NCBI GenBank assembly: GCA_963513935.1
Contig: OY740765.1
Coordinates: 78,279,054 to 78,343,053, forward strand
Direction: 5' to 3'
From: Aphrophora alni
Lineage: Eukaryota; Arthropoda; Insecta; Hemiptera; Aphrophoridae
Length of the DNA stretch: 64,000 nucleotides
A program made the position numbers and the translations under genes. Shown here one piece after another: positions 21,050 through 32,345 of this stretch. Every line of letters begins with the position of its first letter. The stretch's first letter is position 1. The notes below the pieces were generated by a model. It was not told the DNA's origin, did no database searches, and was given only the letters and a program-made list of their open reading frames with translations.

Positions 21050-21600
21050 GTCCTACATCCTTTTCAATTTTCTTCTCTTTTTTTCCAACTTTTTCTGAGC
21101 TTCTATGATATATGATGGGTTTCTGATTGGCATGGAACGGTTTTGAAGTGGGCCAACAAGCTCTGGAAGTAAACAGTCCATATAAAACCGTTCAAGTATT
21201 TTTAAATTTTACTATTCCAAAACGCGTCATCTCTTTCATCAATGCGCTCAATTTGAGTCCTTTTGGCGTCCAAAGAGCAAACTGGCAGTACTTTCTATTA
21301 GTTATATCCAATTGTCCCTGAACTTGAAAAAAATATATATATACTTTATATATATATATATATAAAGTATATATATATTTTTCAAAAACCATATATATAT
21401 ATATATATGGTTTTTTTTGACACCACATTTATTTTTAGTCCTGAAAGTGACTTTTTTGTGAGGATTGCCTCTTCTGGAGTCATGTTTTTTTGCAGATGTC
21501 AGACATTTGATTTCTACAATGTAATACCTAGAAGAGGTTGGTATAATTAAATATTTTGAAATCGCGGTTAAGCGTAGTGGGTGACTTAAGTCAAAAGCGT
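21050..21600 (-). pseudogene. YqaJ-type nuclease domain relic
   Basis: On the minus strand, VEIKCLTSAKK at about 21520 continues after a one-base shift into NMTPEEAILTKKS, then an AT microsatellite interrupts (about 21335-21410), then YFFQVQGQLDITNRKYCQFA and LWTPKGLK at about 21320-21240, and finally CLLPEL...QNRSMPIRNPSYI near 21170-21100. These are the EIKCP, QVQGQLHIT, WTPKG and MPIRNP landmarks of YqaJ-like recombinase nucleases, also seen at 34.6-35.0 kb. The EIK catalytic strand and the Q.QGQ motif survive, but the frame is broken by shifts and by the inserted repeat. It is a fragment only; no Mutator-like part is visible next to it. Confidence 0.75.
21332..21412. repeat. Palindromic (AT)n microsatellite inside the YqaJ relic
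   Basis: Two nested AT palindromes occur: ATATATATACTTTATATATA mirrored about 21355, and CCATATATATATATATATAT followed by GG at about 21389-21411. This expansion interrupts the YqaJ homology. Confidence 0.9.
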
Positions 21601-21747
21601 GTCTAATGATCTTCAATGTTAAACAGAGTAAATTCATAATTAAAATAGATTTCCAAACATAAATAAATAATAATGTATATATGTTTATGAATTTTAGTAA
21701 TAGAAAATTTAATAAATTGTGTGTATTATAAAAATAATCAAAAGGAC

Positions 21748-22815
21748 TTGTTGACAAGTGAGAAATATGAACTAAGTATGCAATGTGTACGAGAGAGTTA
21801 TCACGACGTCAGCGGGAATATAGCCGGTACCAACAGGATATTGGAAATTCGCCATGTGATTTTCCCAGTCTTTGTATGGAAGTTGACTGTTGGAAGTTGA
21901 CCTATTGAAATGTGGCTCACCAAGTTTTGTTAAAAAATGTAAAATGTATAAAAACTGTTTTTTATACAGTTTTTTGTGAAGGACTTATAGTGGACAGACA
22001 CTTTAATAAGTACTAAGGACAATAATTTTACGTTTTGAAACAGTATTAGCTTAAAATAGCGGAAAGAATTAGATTGTTCGATATTAAGCACATTTTGTAA
22101 AGTAAGGACAAAAAACTATCGTATTTCACATACGTTAGACGAACAATGGTGATAAAAAATCGCAGTATAAACTTTGATAGAATCGGAAGTAATCTCAACG
22201 GTAAAAGCTATCATGTAGGACACAGGACTTCGATTAGATTACATTGTGGACAAAGACATTCCAAAAGATTGGTAAAACGTGTTATATAACACGCCATATT
22301 CAAATTTGTATATTCTATAAAATTATTATGTTCTTTGTTGTGTTAGCTATAACTTTAATCATTTTTTAATTAAGTAAACCTTCCAGTCAGAATACCAAGT
22401 AGGTTACTGACATAGTTAATTCTTTTTTTTTTTACATTCAGATAAATAAAGTAACCAATAATTTTGATATTTTCAAATTCATAAAAGAAAATAGATAATT
22501 GCAATTTAAAGTAAATTTAACATTTTTAAATGAAATTAGACCTTGGCAAAAGGCAAGTAAGATTCAGATAGGATGTTAGTAATAAGTGATTTCCATGATA
22601 CAATTTTTATGAAGATGATAAATTTGAATGTATAAATGTTTCATGTTTAATAAATATTTATGTTAAAATTTCAGTTCAAGTGCTGCTCATTCCATTAACC
22701 TAAAAAAATCACTGAAAGTACACTTTGGAAAGAACTCGCACCCGAGATTATTAATATTTAGCGTCATTTCTTTTTATATTTCAAAATTGATGTTAATTCA
22801 TCTGGCGCCCATAAT
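21748..22815 (+). mobile_element. Probable LTR ending in a primer-binding site, second copy
   Basis: TGGCGCCCATAA at 22803 follows a CAAAATTGATGTTAATTCAT stretch, with an upstream AATAAA at about 22649 and GTACACTTTGGAAAGAACTC then GCACCCGAGA, a diverged version of the first LTR end at 20.8 kb. A possible LTR start is a TGT near 21748 or 21784 (TGTGTACGAGAGAGTTATCA), but I could not fix it. No gag or pol follows the binding site, so this is a solo or truncated LTR. Confidence 0.45.
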
Positions 22816-24085
22816 AGCTGTGCAAATTATAAATATAGTAAGATTAAATTCATTTTTTATTTATTTTTAAAGTAACATTTATATATGAACCCTTAAGGTC
22901 ATAAAATTCTAACTGTTAAAACAACTCCATCATCATCAATCAAACCATCTGGAGTCACTCCTAAGAAGCACTATTCTGCGTCTAAGAGACCACAAGGGTC
23001 AATGCTTTTTCCAAGGACACTAGATATCACCTGCCGAGCTACGTCTTCATGCTTTCTCCCATACACCATAGCATCACAATCAAAAGTAGAATAGTGCATC
23101 TGCTTTACTGCCATATGCACAGAATAAATAAAATGTACAGAATTGATTCAGGGATTTTTTTTTTTTTTAATTATTAAACACGATAAAATAAACACCTTTT
23201 GTCTCTTGAAAATGCTTCCTTTTAGAAAGATTTTTATATCAAAAAAATTACAAAATTACGAAAATTTGTCAGAAGACAAAAATTGTTTATTTCAACGTGT
23301 TTCAACTAAAATTTTTTTTTTTTCCAAATCGATTCCATTTATTTGTTTTTTTGCTAGTTTTTTGTTAATAACACTTAATTGACGGCCCAACCAGAAAAAA
23401 ATAATAAAAATATTTGTACTCGGAAAAATAAACATAATCGAATTAAAAAAAGAAGTTTCGTTCACTAGAAATGTGAAAAAGAAATGGTCGGTTCATGTTT
23501 TGGTTATGGGAGTAAACTGGGCTTGCCTATACCGACTGACTGGGATGAGGCGGCAAGTAGCGAATGAGTCATAATTTGATTATGTCTAGTGGGTGGGAAA
23601 CTGACCTAAACTTTGTAATAGAGTAATAATTGTTACAATAACATTAGCAGTAACATCTGAGAAGTATGGTTTCTTTAGTAATAAGTAGGATCTAATATTA
23701 CACACCATTCTAGAATGTAATTGTGCTTTATAGTCTATAGTAGTTACCGCCATCATGACAAACTCACCTTTGGCTTTTATTACTTACAAGCCATTTTATT
23801 TATTTATTTAAATAACTTTTATTTATTGAAAATTTTTATTTCTTAACAAAGAATGTAGTTCGCTTTTATAAATGACTGAATGTATCCATTGACCTTAGCT
23901 TCTTTTGGTGTTATAGCATTGTAAACCTAAGCCAAGTCGTCTTTTCTTCGTATAATACGAGAACTTTGTAACTTTTCCCATTGTAAAAAGTTCTTACTCA
24001 CAAAACAAAAACTTTTTCTACACTGTCAACAGACTATATTACCAAATTCCTATACTAGCACTGATCATCGGAGAAAGATGGAACT
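22816..24085. other. AT-rich intron DNA with no recognised gene
   Basis: One 79-codon frame is T-rich low complexity. A GC-richer patch at 23485-23575 was not assignable. Confidence 0.4.
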
Positions 24086-24089
24086 ATTA

Positions 24090-25594
24090 GCCAGGCCAAT
24101 GATTGACGCTTTATCACTTCAATTCGCCCACTTTCCACATTAACAAACCAAACATAAATTTTGCTCATAGATATACAGTAGGTGATTACACACACACAAA
24201 GTCCAGGAAAGCTCTTGGACAGGACACCATTGGGAATACAACACTCAAAAACTTATTGGAAAAGGCGCTTAGATACCTAACTAACATATACAACGCCATT
24301 TTCTGCACACAACATTTCCCTGCAGCTTGAAAGAAGGCTAAGATATTAGTTTTCCCCAAGCCAGTGAAGGATAAACACATGCCAGACTCATACAGACCTA
24401 TAAGTTTGTTGAACACTATGAGCAAAGTCTTCGAGAATGTCTTGCTTAAGCGTATCAATGAACACATATATACATACAATATCCTGAGGCGAGAGCAATT
24501 TGGCTTCAAAACCAAACACTCCATGACACTCCAACTGCTGAGGGTGGTTGAACATGTAACCGAGGGCTTCAACAGAAACCACTCAACTGGCTCAGTTTTC
24601 CTGGACATAAAAATGGCCTTTGATAGAATGTGGCATAATGGTCTCATCAATAAACTAAGACGCTACAATTTCCCGGACGGGATATTTCATCTCATTAGAT
24701 CATACTTGTCTGAACATAAGTTTAGTGTTGATGTAGACCAAACAACATCTACATAGAGAACAATACTGGCCGGCGTCCCACAAGGGTCCCTAATTGGGCC
24801 TGTGCTGTTCAACATCTACATCAATAACATTCCAACACCTAAAAACACCAATGTGGCCATTTATGCAGATTACACCACGTTATTAGCATAGTCATGGCAA
24901 CCACATATAATACACAGTAGGCTACAAAAAACACTAAATACTCTTGAGCCATGGCTCACAAGCTGGAGAAAGAAGGTGAATGTATTAAAGTGCCAGGCAC
25001 TATTGCTTTCCAAATGATGCAAAATCATACTAACACACCACTACCAAAACATAAACTGGACAGATCAAGTTAAGTACCTAGGGGTCACCCTGGATAGGAA
25101 ACTGACATGGCCAGTCCACATAAACTAACTCTCAAAAGAGCAAACATGAAAGTCTTCCAGTTGTATCCATTGATCAACAAAAAAAATTCTCTCTCATTGA
25201 GAACGGCCACCATGTTGTATAAGTCGCTACTCATGAGTATACTTACATATGCAGCTCCTGTCTGCGGACACGCTGGGGACATCCATGTCCGAAGACTACA
25301 ACTATTCCAAAACATAGTTTTGAGAATAGTGACTAAAGCACCAGTATGCACCAAACTTAGAATAATACACAAAGACTTGAATGTGGCTTTTATCAAACAA
25401 CACATCCAACATTTAGCAGTAAACCTTTACAAGGGGAAACACTCACACTCCAGATCTACACTAATTTCCTCACTTGGCAGATACAAAAGAACATCTGATA
25501 AACACAAACGACCACTGTCCCTAACGCATGACAGACCACCTGCTGGCCCTGTAATGCCCACCACATCCTTATTATTATTTCAGGTAAAAGAGTA
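24090..25594 (+). pseudogene. Jockey-like LINE reverse transcriptase, 5'-truncated
   Basis: The frame opens with KSRKALGQDTIGNTTLKNL (usual KKAPG.D.I....LK.LP) and passes an in-frame stop at about 24330. It then has KILVFPKPVKDKHMPDSYRP and ISLLNTMSKVFENVLL, REQFGFKTKHSM, VFLDIKMAFDRMWHNGL, and [16 protein letters not shown] at about 24775. The catalytic box reads [11 protein letters not shown] at 24860: YADD has become YADY. KYLGVTLDRKLTW follows at 25075. A 162-codon frame (25107-25595) then carries the thumb and C-terminal part (LYKSLLMSILTYAAPVCG then LQLFQNIVLRIVTKAP). The lost second Asp plus stops make it inactive. No endonuclease domain, ORF1 or poly(A) tail was found. It sits 0.4 kb from Myrf exon B, in the intron between exons B and C. 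Confidence 0.88.
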
Positions 25595-25974
25595 ATCCAG
25601 TATAAAAACCACTGTGATGAATTTTAATTGAAAAATGCTGCTTATTGTTTATGGAGTTTAGTCCTGCTCCCCTCCTCCCCTATAATATACTAGAATAGAT
25701 TATCAAAAAGCAAGTTTACTAAGTTCAAGTTTCCAGCTTTCTCCTTTTGTCAGTATCCAGATTTATTTGGTTGTACCCACTTCAGAACGAGTAATAGTGA
25801 TTTGCAATGGAAATCAGTATACTGTCTACAGTAAATGCCCAGTCGGCCAACTTAAAAAAATTAATTATTTGCTAACTAGTAGTTTTACTATGTGTAAGAT
25901 AATATAGAATGTCTCACGTTTGGTAGGTGTGAGTGTACTTCCAATTAAAATTACTTTCATTTCAATATACTTAC

Positions 25975-26184
25975 GAATGAGCAAAACTTGCACCCTCGGC
26001 AACAACTGAAGAGTTCTGCTGGCCAAAAGTATTTGTAGCACCGACATTACGGACAGTAGGGGTGGAAGTTGGTGGTTTGTCTGCTAGATGATGTTGGCTA
26101 TTGTTATCAATATTTAGAACTAGAGAAGGCAGATGACGTGATGTAGGTGCACTTTCATTATGAGATAGTGTATCCGCAAAATAA
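25975..26184 (-). CDS. Myrf: Myelin regulatory factor (Myrf) family gene, internal exon B
   Basis: This 210-nt exon lies between a TTATTTCAG acceptor and a TTC/GTAAGT donor. One base completes Thr with exon A (AC+T), then 69 codons follow, beginning YFADTLSHNESAPTSRHLPS and including LVLNIDNNSQHHLADKPP and NTFGQQNSSVVAEGASFAH, and two bases (TC) pass on to exon C. It is a Ser/Thr/Asn/Gln-rich, presumably disordered activation-type region. A YFADTL segment directly after an acidic ALDFSQLEDFI segment is what I recall for insect Myrf N-termini. Phase agrees on both sides. A 60-codon out-of-frame ORF overlaps it and is not real. Confidence 0.8.
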
Positions 26185-28413
26185 CTGAAATAAAGTTCAA
26201 TAAATTAATGTTCATAATAATTTTAGTAGAGGTCATATTGACCATCAAAACAAAACCTTTTACAGTAACTGTGACCTCACCACGTTATCATTCCCATTTT
26301 TAAGAATACAGAAGCTGTTATTTGTATATAATAGTGTTATGAAGTTCCCAGAGGATTAAGGATTCCAACAACAATTTGTAAAAATCGTTGTTCTGGAATT
26401 GAAAATAGATCACTTAGGATAATTAATTAATTTAGTTAGATTAAAATAATTATGGTGGTTATACAAATAACATTGTACAAGTTTCTTACTCCATTATAGT
26501 AAAGTTTATCATTTATCATGTTTTAAAACACTTCAAAAACTGAATCACCTACATTGTGGCCAGTTGATATTGAAGAGTTCATCTGAATTGATCACAACCG
26601 TAGTTGTAACTGGTTCTTGTTGATATGATTGCAAGGATCAATCACAAATTATATAGTTGTTAGTTTTTAATTTACCATATAGAATAGTTTTGTTTGTATT
26701 TTTATTGTTTGATTAATTTTGTTGTTGTTCTATGGAAAATAAATAAATTTCATATGGAAGGTAGTATAAATAAATCCAACAAAGAGGGAGATATCAGATA
26801 GATTTGTTCTAAAATCCACCTGCAAAACGCAAGATTCAAGGTTCCAAAATTCCACCCTAATATAAAATTCAGTAGTTTTTTAACTTAAGCCTAAGTCATA
26901 GTTAGCCCTTTTCACTGAGACCCAAAAAAATATATATCTATTTTGGAATAGACTCTCCCTAAAATCTTTAAAATACTTCTGAGAACCTTGAGAACATCCT
27001 TTTAAGGTTCCAGGACCTTACAAACACCCTTCTAAGAATCCTATATTTCCATCGAGGAAATACCACATACTCACACAGAAAAAGTTGTTTAATCTATGTT
27101 CTATAGAGCATATTATGTCCATGCAAATCTCAATATCTTTTCATCCCCATTACAATATTTTCTCTTTAAATGTAGAGACAGAGAAAGAGAAAATAAAAAA
27201 ATATTTTCATGTAGTTGAGAATTGTTAACAAAACTGGTCTAATGAATCAAGGAAAACAAAGAGTTTGGACTGCAAGAAAAACAAAATAAATTGAAATCAA
27301 ATACTTAAAATTATGTTTATATTTAATTAAATATTCGGTATGCAAACATCAAACTAAATTTCTCAGATTACAAAATAAAGCCTATGGAAACATAAAGTAT
27401 TTGTTGCAATCATCACAAAAAATGGAATTTGAAAGTTAACAGTTCTAAAGTGGAAATGAACTATGGATAACAATTTAGATCAAAATTCGGAGACGTGAAA
27501 GTTTATATCCTAAACCAATGTGATAAACTACCTAAGGCTAAAAACACACCTTCACAGATTACAAACATTTGATAGTAATCTCTTAAGATGATTTTGAGAT
27601 ATAGTCTACAGGTCATTTTCACTTGACTAATAACTATTATTTTTAATAGATGGCAATATTAAGTATTTTTTGTTTTAACAAAATCAAATTTTGACTCTTC
27701 CATGTATTTACATGTATGAAATTTTAATTTTCTTATTATAATCAGTGTATGTTTAAAATTCATCAACATTATCATGAATATCCAACGCGTAAAAGATTGA
27801 TTAAATATCCTATACACAAATTGACATTCTTAAAATACATTGTATACTACTCTAGTATACACTTTTTAAACACACTAATGGAGAATATTAAGAAAAAGGT
27901 ACTTTTGAGATTTTCTACAGTTTACTCAGATGCTACTTCATAGAAAGTTCTTTTTATTAAATAAAACCTTGGCGATTCAAGAAATACCCTAACAAAGTCT
28001 ACTGGTGTCAGGACATGCTGATTTATTAAAATTTTTATTTGTTTGAGTCATTTTATAATTACAAATTTGTGTTATTTGTTCATTTGTTAATTGTGTAATA
28101 TGTGTATAGTTTGTGGCATTTAAATATATACTGCATCTTTTGTAAAAGTTATAAATCTTTACCAAATTGTTACATGTTTCTTGTAAACAATATGTTACGA
28201 AATAAAATTACAATACAATACAAAGACTTCATTCAAAAAACAATTAATTTTACCTTGAGGTACTCAAAAGGGATATTTTTATGAAAAAGCTCAACATCGA
28301 CTTCTTTAGACATCACACAATTTGTCTGTACAACATAATATGTATCATGTATTTCTGTTATGATATTAAAACAATATTTATGTTTTTCAAGTTAATAAAA
28401 TTTATTTACTTAC
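26185..28413. other. Intron between Myrf exons A and B
   Basis: This 2.2-kb AT-rich intron contains no transposon I can recognise. Short ORFs of 60-76 codons overlap it and exon A in wrong frames. Confidence 0.6.
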
Positions 28414-28507
28414 GTATGATTTTCATCAGATTCATCATTAATGAAATCTTCCAGTTGACTGAAGTCCAAAGCTTCATTGTCGATTCCACCAACAAAATCG
28501 CTTCTTC
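28414..28507 (-). CDS. Myrf: Myelin regulatory factor (Myrf) family gene, internal exon A (most N-terminal found)
   Basis: This 94-nt exon lies between a CTGTTTAG acceptor and a CATAC/GTAAGT donor. Two bases finish a codon from an upstream exon, then 30 codons read RSDFVGGIDNEALDFSQLED and FINDESDENH, leaving AC for exon B. The acidic/hydrophobic ALDFSQLEDFI resembles a short activation segment at the extreme N-terminus of Myrf (compare the ILEEYI region of the vertebrate protein). The initiating exon should contribute only a handful of residues. I searched 28.5-64 kb on this strand for a donor with a matching Met-containing frame and found none, so it is missed or lies beyond the window. Confidence 0.78.
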
Positions 28508-29985
28508 CTAAACAGAAGATAAGTCATTTTGTACTATACAATTGTAATAAGTAATTAGTTACAATTCTTATTAATATATAATTCAATATGAGAAAATTAA
28601 AATCTAAATTACTTGTATATTCCTGTAGCCCTGTATCACTCTGACCAGGTGTGGTGGAACAAGGGGGGGGGGGAGTGTAGAAAAACAAGTTTCAACTTCA
28701 TTATAGAATTTTAAACAAGATTAATAAACAAATCAGCTATTTGAAACATTCAGAATTTATAATATTTAAGTAAATGAGAATTTCTTATCTGCACTAAAAT
28801 TTTTAATGTATAATGTTAGAATAACTAACCTAAGTTAGGACCTAATCTAAGCCGATTCATGAAATTTGGGGTTGGAGGAAATCCTATAAATATTGACCCC
28901 TTAATGAAAACCAAGCTCCACCGCCCTTTACTGGTAAAAATAAATAATCATAAATCAAACAATCATCCTTAGTAAAAACGTACAAAATGTTTTTATACAG
29001 CTTCTTTTTATTTTTCATATACACACAGTGTAAATTTAGAACTTCTTTGAGAAATTTCAAATTATTTTATTGATATAGTTTATTCGGACATTTGCCATCA
29101 TTAAAAAGTAATAAAATTTGGGTATAAAAAAGTAATATACAATGTTTCGAGAATTTTAATCAAATTCCGTTATAAAGTGATAAACTTAGACCATAAGAAA
29201 AAGAGAGAAAAGCCAACATATCCTGGGGCCATGATGAAAACTTGAGGTGGCCGGAGTCAACCCAACCGTTCACGGCTCTGATCCCCAGTTTAACATGGGG
29301 TGGGTATAGTTTATGTTTTCCTCGCCGAGAATCAGCATGTTCAATAAAAAATTGTAACTGCCAAATAATTTGTTACTAGCATACATATCAGCCTATATAA
29401 ATTTGTTTACGAAAAGTTTTGTTTTCTATTTTTGTTTTAAGAAATTCAACATCTATTTCTCCATAAGACTTCAATGTTTTTCTAGCAAAACTAATTCCGT
29501 TGTAAAAATTCGATCTTAAAATAAGTATGTTTTAAACACAACATACATCAACTTAAGTATTGTGACGTTAAAATTGCCGTCAAATATTTCAGTTATATTC
29601 ACTAGAAGTATTTTATTTTGTCGTTTAAAAATACCTCTGCAATTAGAGTTTACAGAGTATGTGGATCGGCGGCCGTGGTGGTTCATCGATGCCACGCCAG
29701 GTTTCACTAGCGTCGCTCACCGGCAAAATTATTGCTTACTATCTCTCCTATCTTATCAGTAAATATCTTTTCGTTTACTTTTCTCCACCCAACTGACACT
29801 CCAGCATTTCACACTTTGACACTTGTTCTAACAGCCCGTCTGTGTGTGATCAGCGTTATCGTACCATTGAATTGAAGCATCCTGATTTCAGTTTGACTGA
29901 GACAAACATTACTATATTTATAGATTTTTTTAGTGTATAATTTTTATCTAGTAATTTCTTATAGTTATTTTTATCATAATTAAAA
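28508..29985. other. Mostly AT-rich DNA, unassigned
   Basis: A poly(G) run of about 12 lies near 28661-28672, and GC-richer patches at 29220-29335 and 29660-29725 were not assignable. No exon completing Myrf was found. Confidence 0.4.
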
Positions 29986-29993
29986 TCTACAAA

Positions 29994-30150
29994 TGGCTCC
30001 AAAGAGTGACTTGTGGGTGCACTTTACCAAAGTTAGTAAAATAGAAGCTAAATGTAATACTTGTGGGAAAATTACAAAACTTCAGGTAACACCTCAAACA
30101 TGAAGTGTCACCTAAAAATTCATAAAAATGTGCATTTTATATCAAAATAG
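29994..30150 (+). pseudogene. BED-type zinc finger fragment
   Basis: From ATG at 29994 the frame reads MAPKSDLWVHFTKVSKIEAK, then CNTCGK, and after a small frameshift at about 30084 TSNMKCHLKIHK. This is the BED finger pattern: aromatic W.HF, then C..C, then a TSN...HL...H tail. BED fingers begin hAT transposases and also occur in other transposase-derived genes. No hAT dimerisation domain follows. It lies 0.6 kb before the Mutator-like exon on the same strand, so it could be that gene's N-terminal exon or an unrelated relic. The CAG/GTAACA at the frame break also resembles a splice donor, but splicing there would remove the second half of the finger. Confidence 0.7.
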
Positions 30151-31051
30151 TCCGTTTTTAGTAGTATTTTATTTTATTTTCGTATAAACTTTTTTTTTCG
30201 TAGGTAAACTTAATTTTACCTACAGCATGTAAAATTAAGACCATGTTTGCATGTAATGATTTAAACTCGTTTTTGATCAAAATCTATTAATGTCATTAAA
30301 TGTCATCAAGTCTATTAATTTTTTATCGCTTCAAAATATTTTGTTATTTTTACTTACATGCAAATAAAAAGTAGTTTTATTATTGTAAAGTGGAGATTTC
30401 ATGACCTTTTATAATCTGTCCGTAAGTACATCACGATTTGTCCCTAGTTACATCCGACTGATGTACTTAGGGACAAAATAAATAAAAAATTAATGTCGAT
30501 TTTTATTCCATTTTCTGTATCACTGAAATATCAAGGATTTTTATAGTGTATTGTGAAGAGTTAATTATTGTATGAAACATTTTTTGAGTGAAAACTCCTT
30601 ACCGTAAAAAAAAAATCAAATTAAAAATAATATATATGACACAATAGTTAATCTTTTATTAGGCCTATTCAATTACCTACAAATTGTACAAATAAAAAGT
30701 ACAAGGTGTAAATAGTGTGATTTAACATTCATTACATGTAATGTGTTGTTAATTATTTTTTCTCTCTCAACAGGCAGCGATTGTTGTTCATCGGACAAGA
30801 ACGATTCTTTACATGGCAGTGAAAAACAAGTACTGTACACCTTGTGCTCGTGCTAGTACACTTGAACTGATGCCGAAAAACCACACATGCTACAAAAATT
30901 GGGGCAACAATCAAAGCTCTTCGAGCATGGAACCAGCTGTTATTGCTGACGGATTTCTCAGAAGCGAAGAGATGTACGGCATTAACCCCCCAACTGTTCA
31001 ATGTTAAAGGTTTTATTTTCTTAAAAAATTAATAAAAAATATTAATTTTAC

Positions 31052-31980
31052 ACAAAACCTAACTTATAAGACATCATTTTTCTCAGAAAGATGCATAGAA
31101 TCCATCTATGTAAAAAAAAATTATTTTTTTTGTAACGGTTTTGGAGTAAGTATGTTACATGTCAAAAACGACAATATCATTTTTCAAGAAAAAGCTGATT
31201 CATCCAAAATCAAAAGCTTACCACCTTTTTCTAAGATATACAAAAGTTTTGTGTACTATTTGTGAATATATTTAGGAAAAAAAAAAAAAATTGTTATATT
31301 TTTAAAATTTAAAAAAATATTTTACGTAAAAACTGAATTTTCTCTTTATTTTTTCAAAAAAACATTAAAAATAGTAAAATATATTTTATACAGAACTTCT
31401 ATAAGTCATTATATTCAGAAAGGTGCATAGATTTTAGGTGTGTAGTGAAAAAAAAAGTTAGATGTAAAACATTTGTAGTTTTTATGTAAAATAACCAAAA
31501 ATCGGAAAGTAGCGTAGGCAAGAATTTCACAGAAATGGTAATGTACACCATAATAAAAAAAATTTTGGAATTTTTTCAACCTTAAAAACAGGTTTGTAAT
31601 ATATTTGTGAACATATTTAGAAGGGAAAAAAAAAACATTTGTTACATTTTCAAAAAAAATTATCATTTTTTTAAAAAAAGGTAACTTTATTCTTTTCTTT
31701 TCAAAAATTTACCAAAAATAGTAATATGTATGGAAAACACAAATTCTATATATTATTATATTTAGAAAGGTGCATATAATTTAGCTGTCTAGTGGAAAAA
31801 AAGTTAGATGTAAAACATTTGGAGTTTATATGTGAAATACCAAAAAATCCGAGAGTAGCGCAGGCAAGAATTTCACAGAAATGGTAATGTAAATCCTACA
31901 AAAAATTTTTTTTTAATATTTTCAACAGTTACTACATATTTGTAATATATTTGTGGATAAAAGTTGCTAAAAAGAAAAAT
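31052..31980. repeat. Tandem array of a unit of about 342 bp (2.7 copies) inside the piggyBac-type element
   Basis: Units start near 31052, 31391 and 31736, each with a GAAAGATGCATAGA / GAAAGGTGCATAGA / GAAAGGTGCATATA segment. These are followed by TTAGATGTAAAACATTTG, GTAGCGTAGGCAAGAATTTC and GAATTTCACAGAAATGGTAA in the two better-preserved copies. Divergence is greatest in the first copy. Confidence 0.85.
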
Positions 31981-32082
31981 CTATTTTGAAAATTTTCATT
32001 AGACATGGGTCATTTATGATAAAAATCTACCTTCACAATAGCCTAGACGTTGAGGTTAGGGCTGTGGAAAAAAAACCAAAAA

Positions 32083-32345
32083 TATGAAATATCACTAATA
32101 AATACACTCTACAAACATTGACACATTTATTATAAGTTGTATATACATTTATATATTATGTATATACATATTATAATAAATAAATGGTTTCTTGAAACTA
32201 AAAGTTCCAATAGCAAATCTAGAACTAGGTCTGACTAGTACAAGATTTGGCTAGACTAGGCCGAAAATATGAATTATCACTCATAACTACACTCTTCAAA
32301 CATTGACACATTTATTTTAAGTTGTATAAACAAATTATAATAAAA
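32083..32345. repeat. Two-copy direct repeat, about 180-bp spacing
   Basis: AATATGAAATATCACTAATA at about 32083 and AATATGAATTATCACTCATA at about 32265 each precede ACAAACATTGACACATTTAT / TCAAACATTGACACATTTAT and AAGTTGTATA. This lies inside the piggyBac-type element. Confidence 0.85.

Noticed and set aside
24186..24650. 154-codon minus-strand ORF
   Set aside because: It is the antisense shadow of the jockey-like reverse transcriptase.
25865..26047. 60-codon minus-strand ORF overlapping Myrf exon B
   Set aside because: It is out of the Myrf frame and runs through the splice donor.
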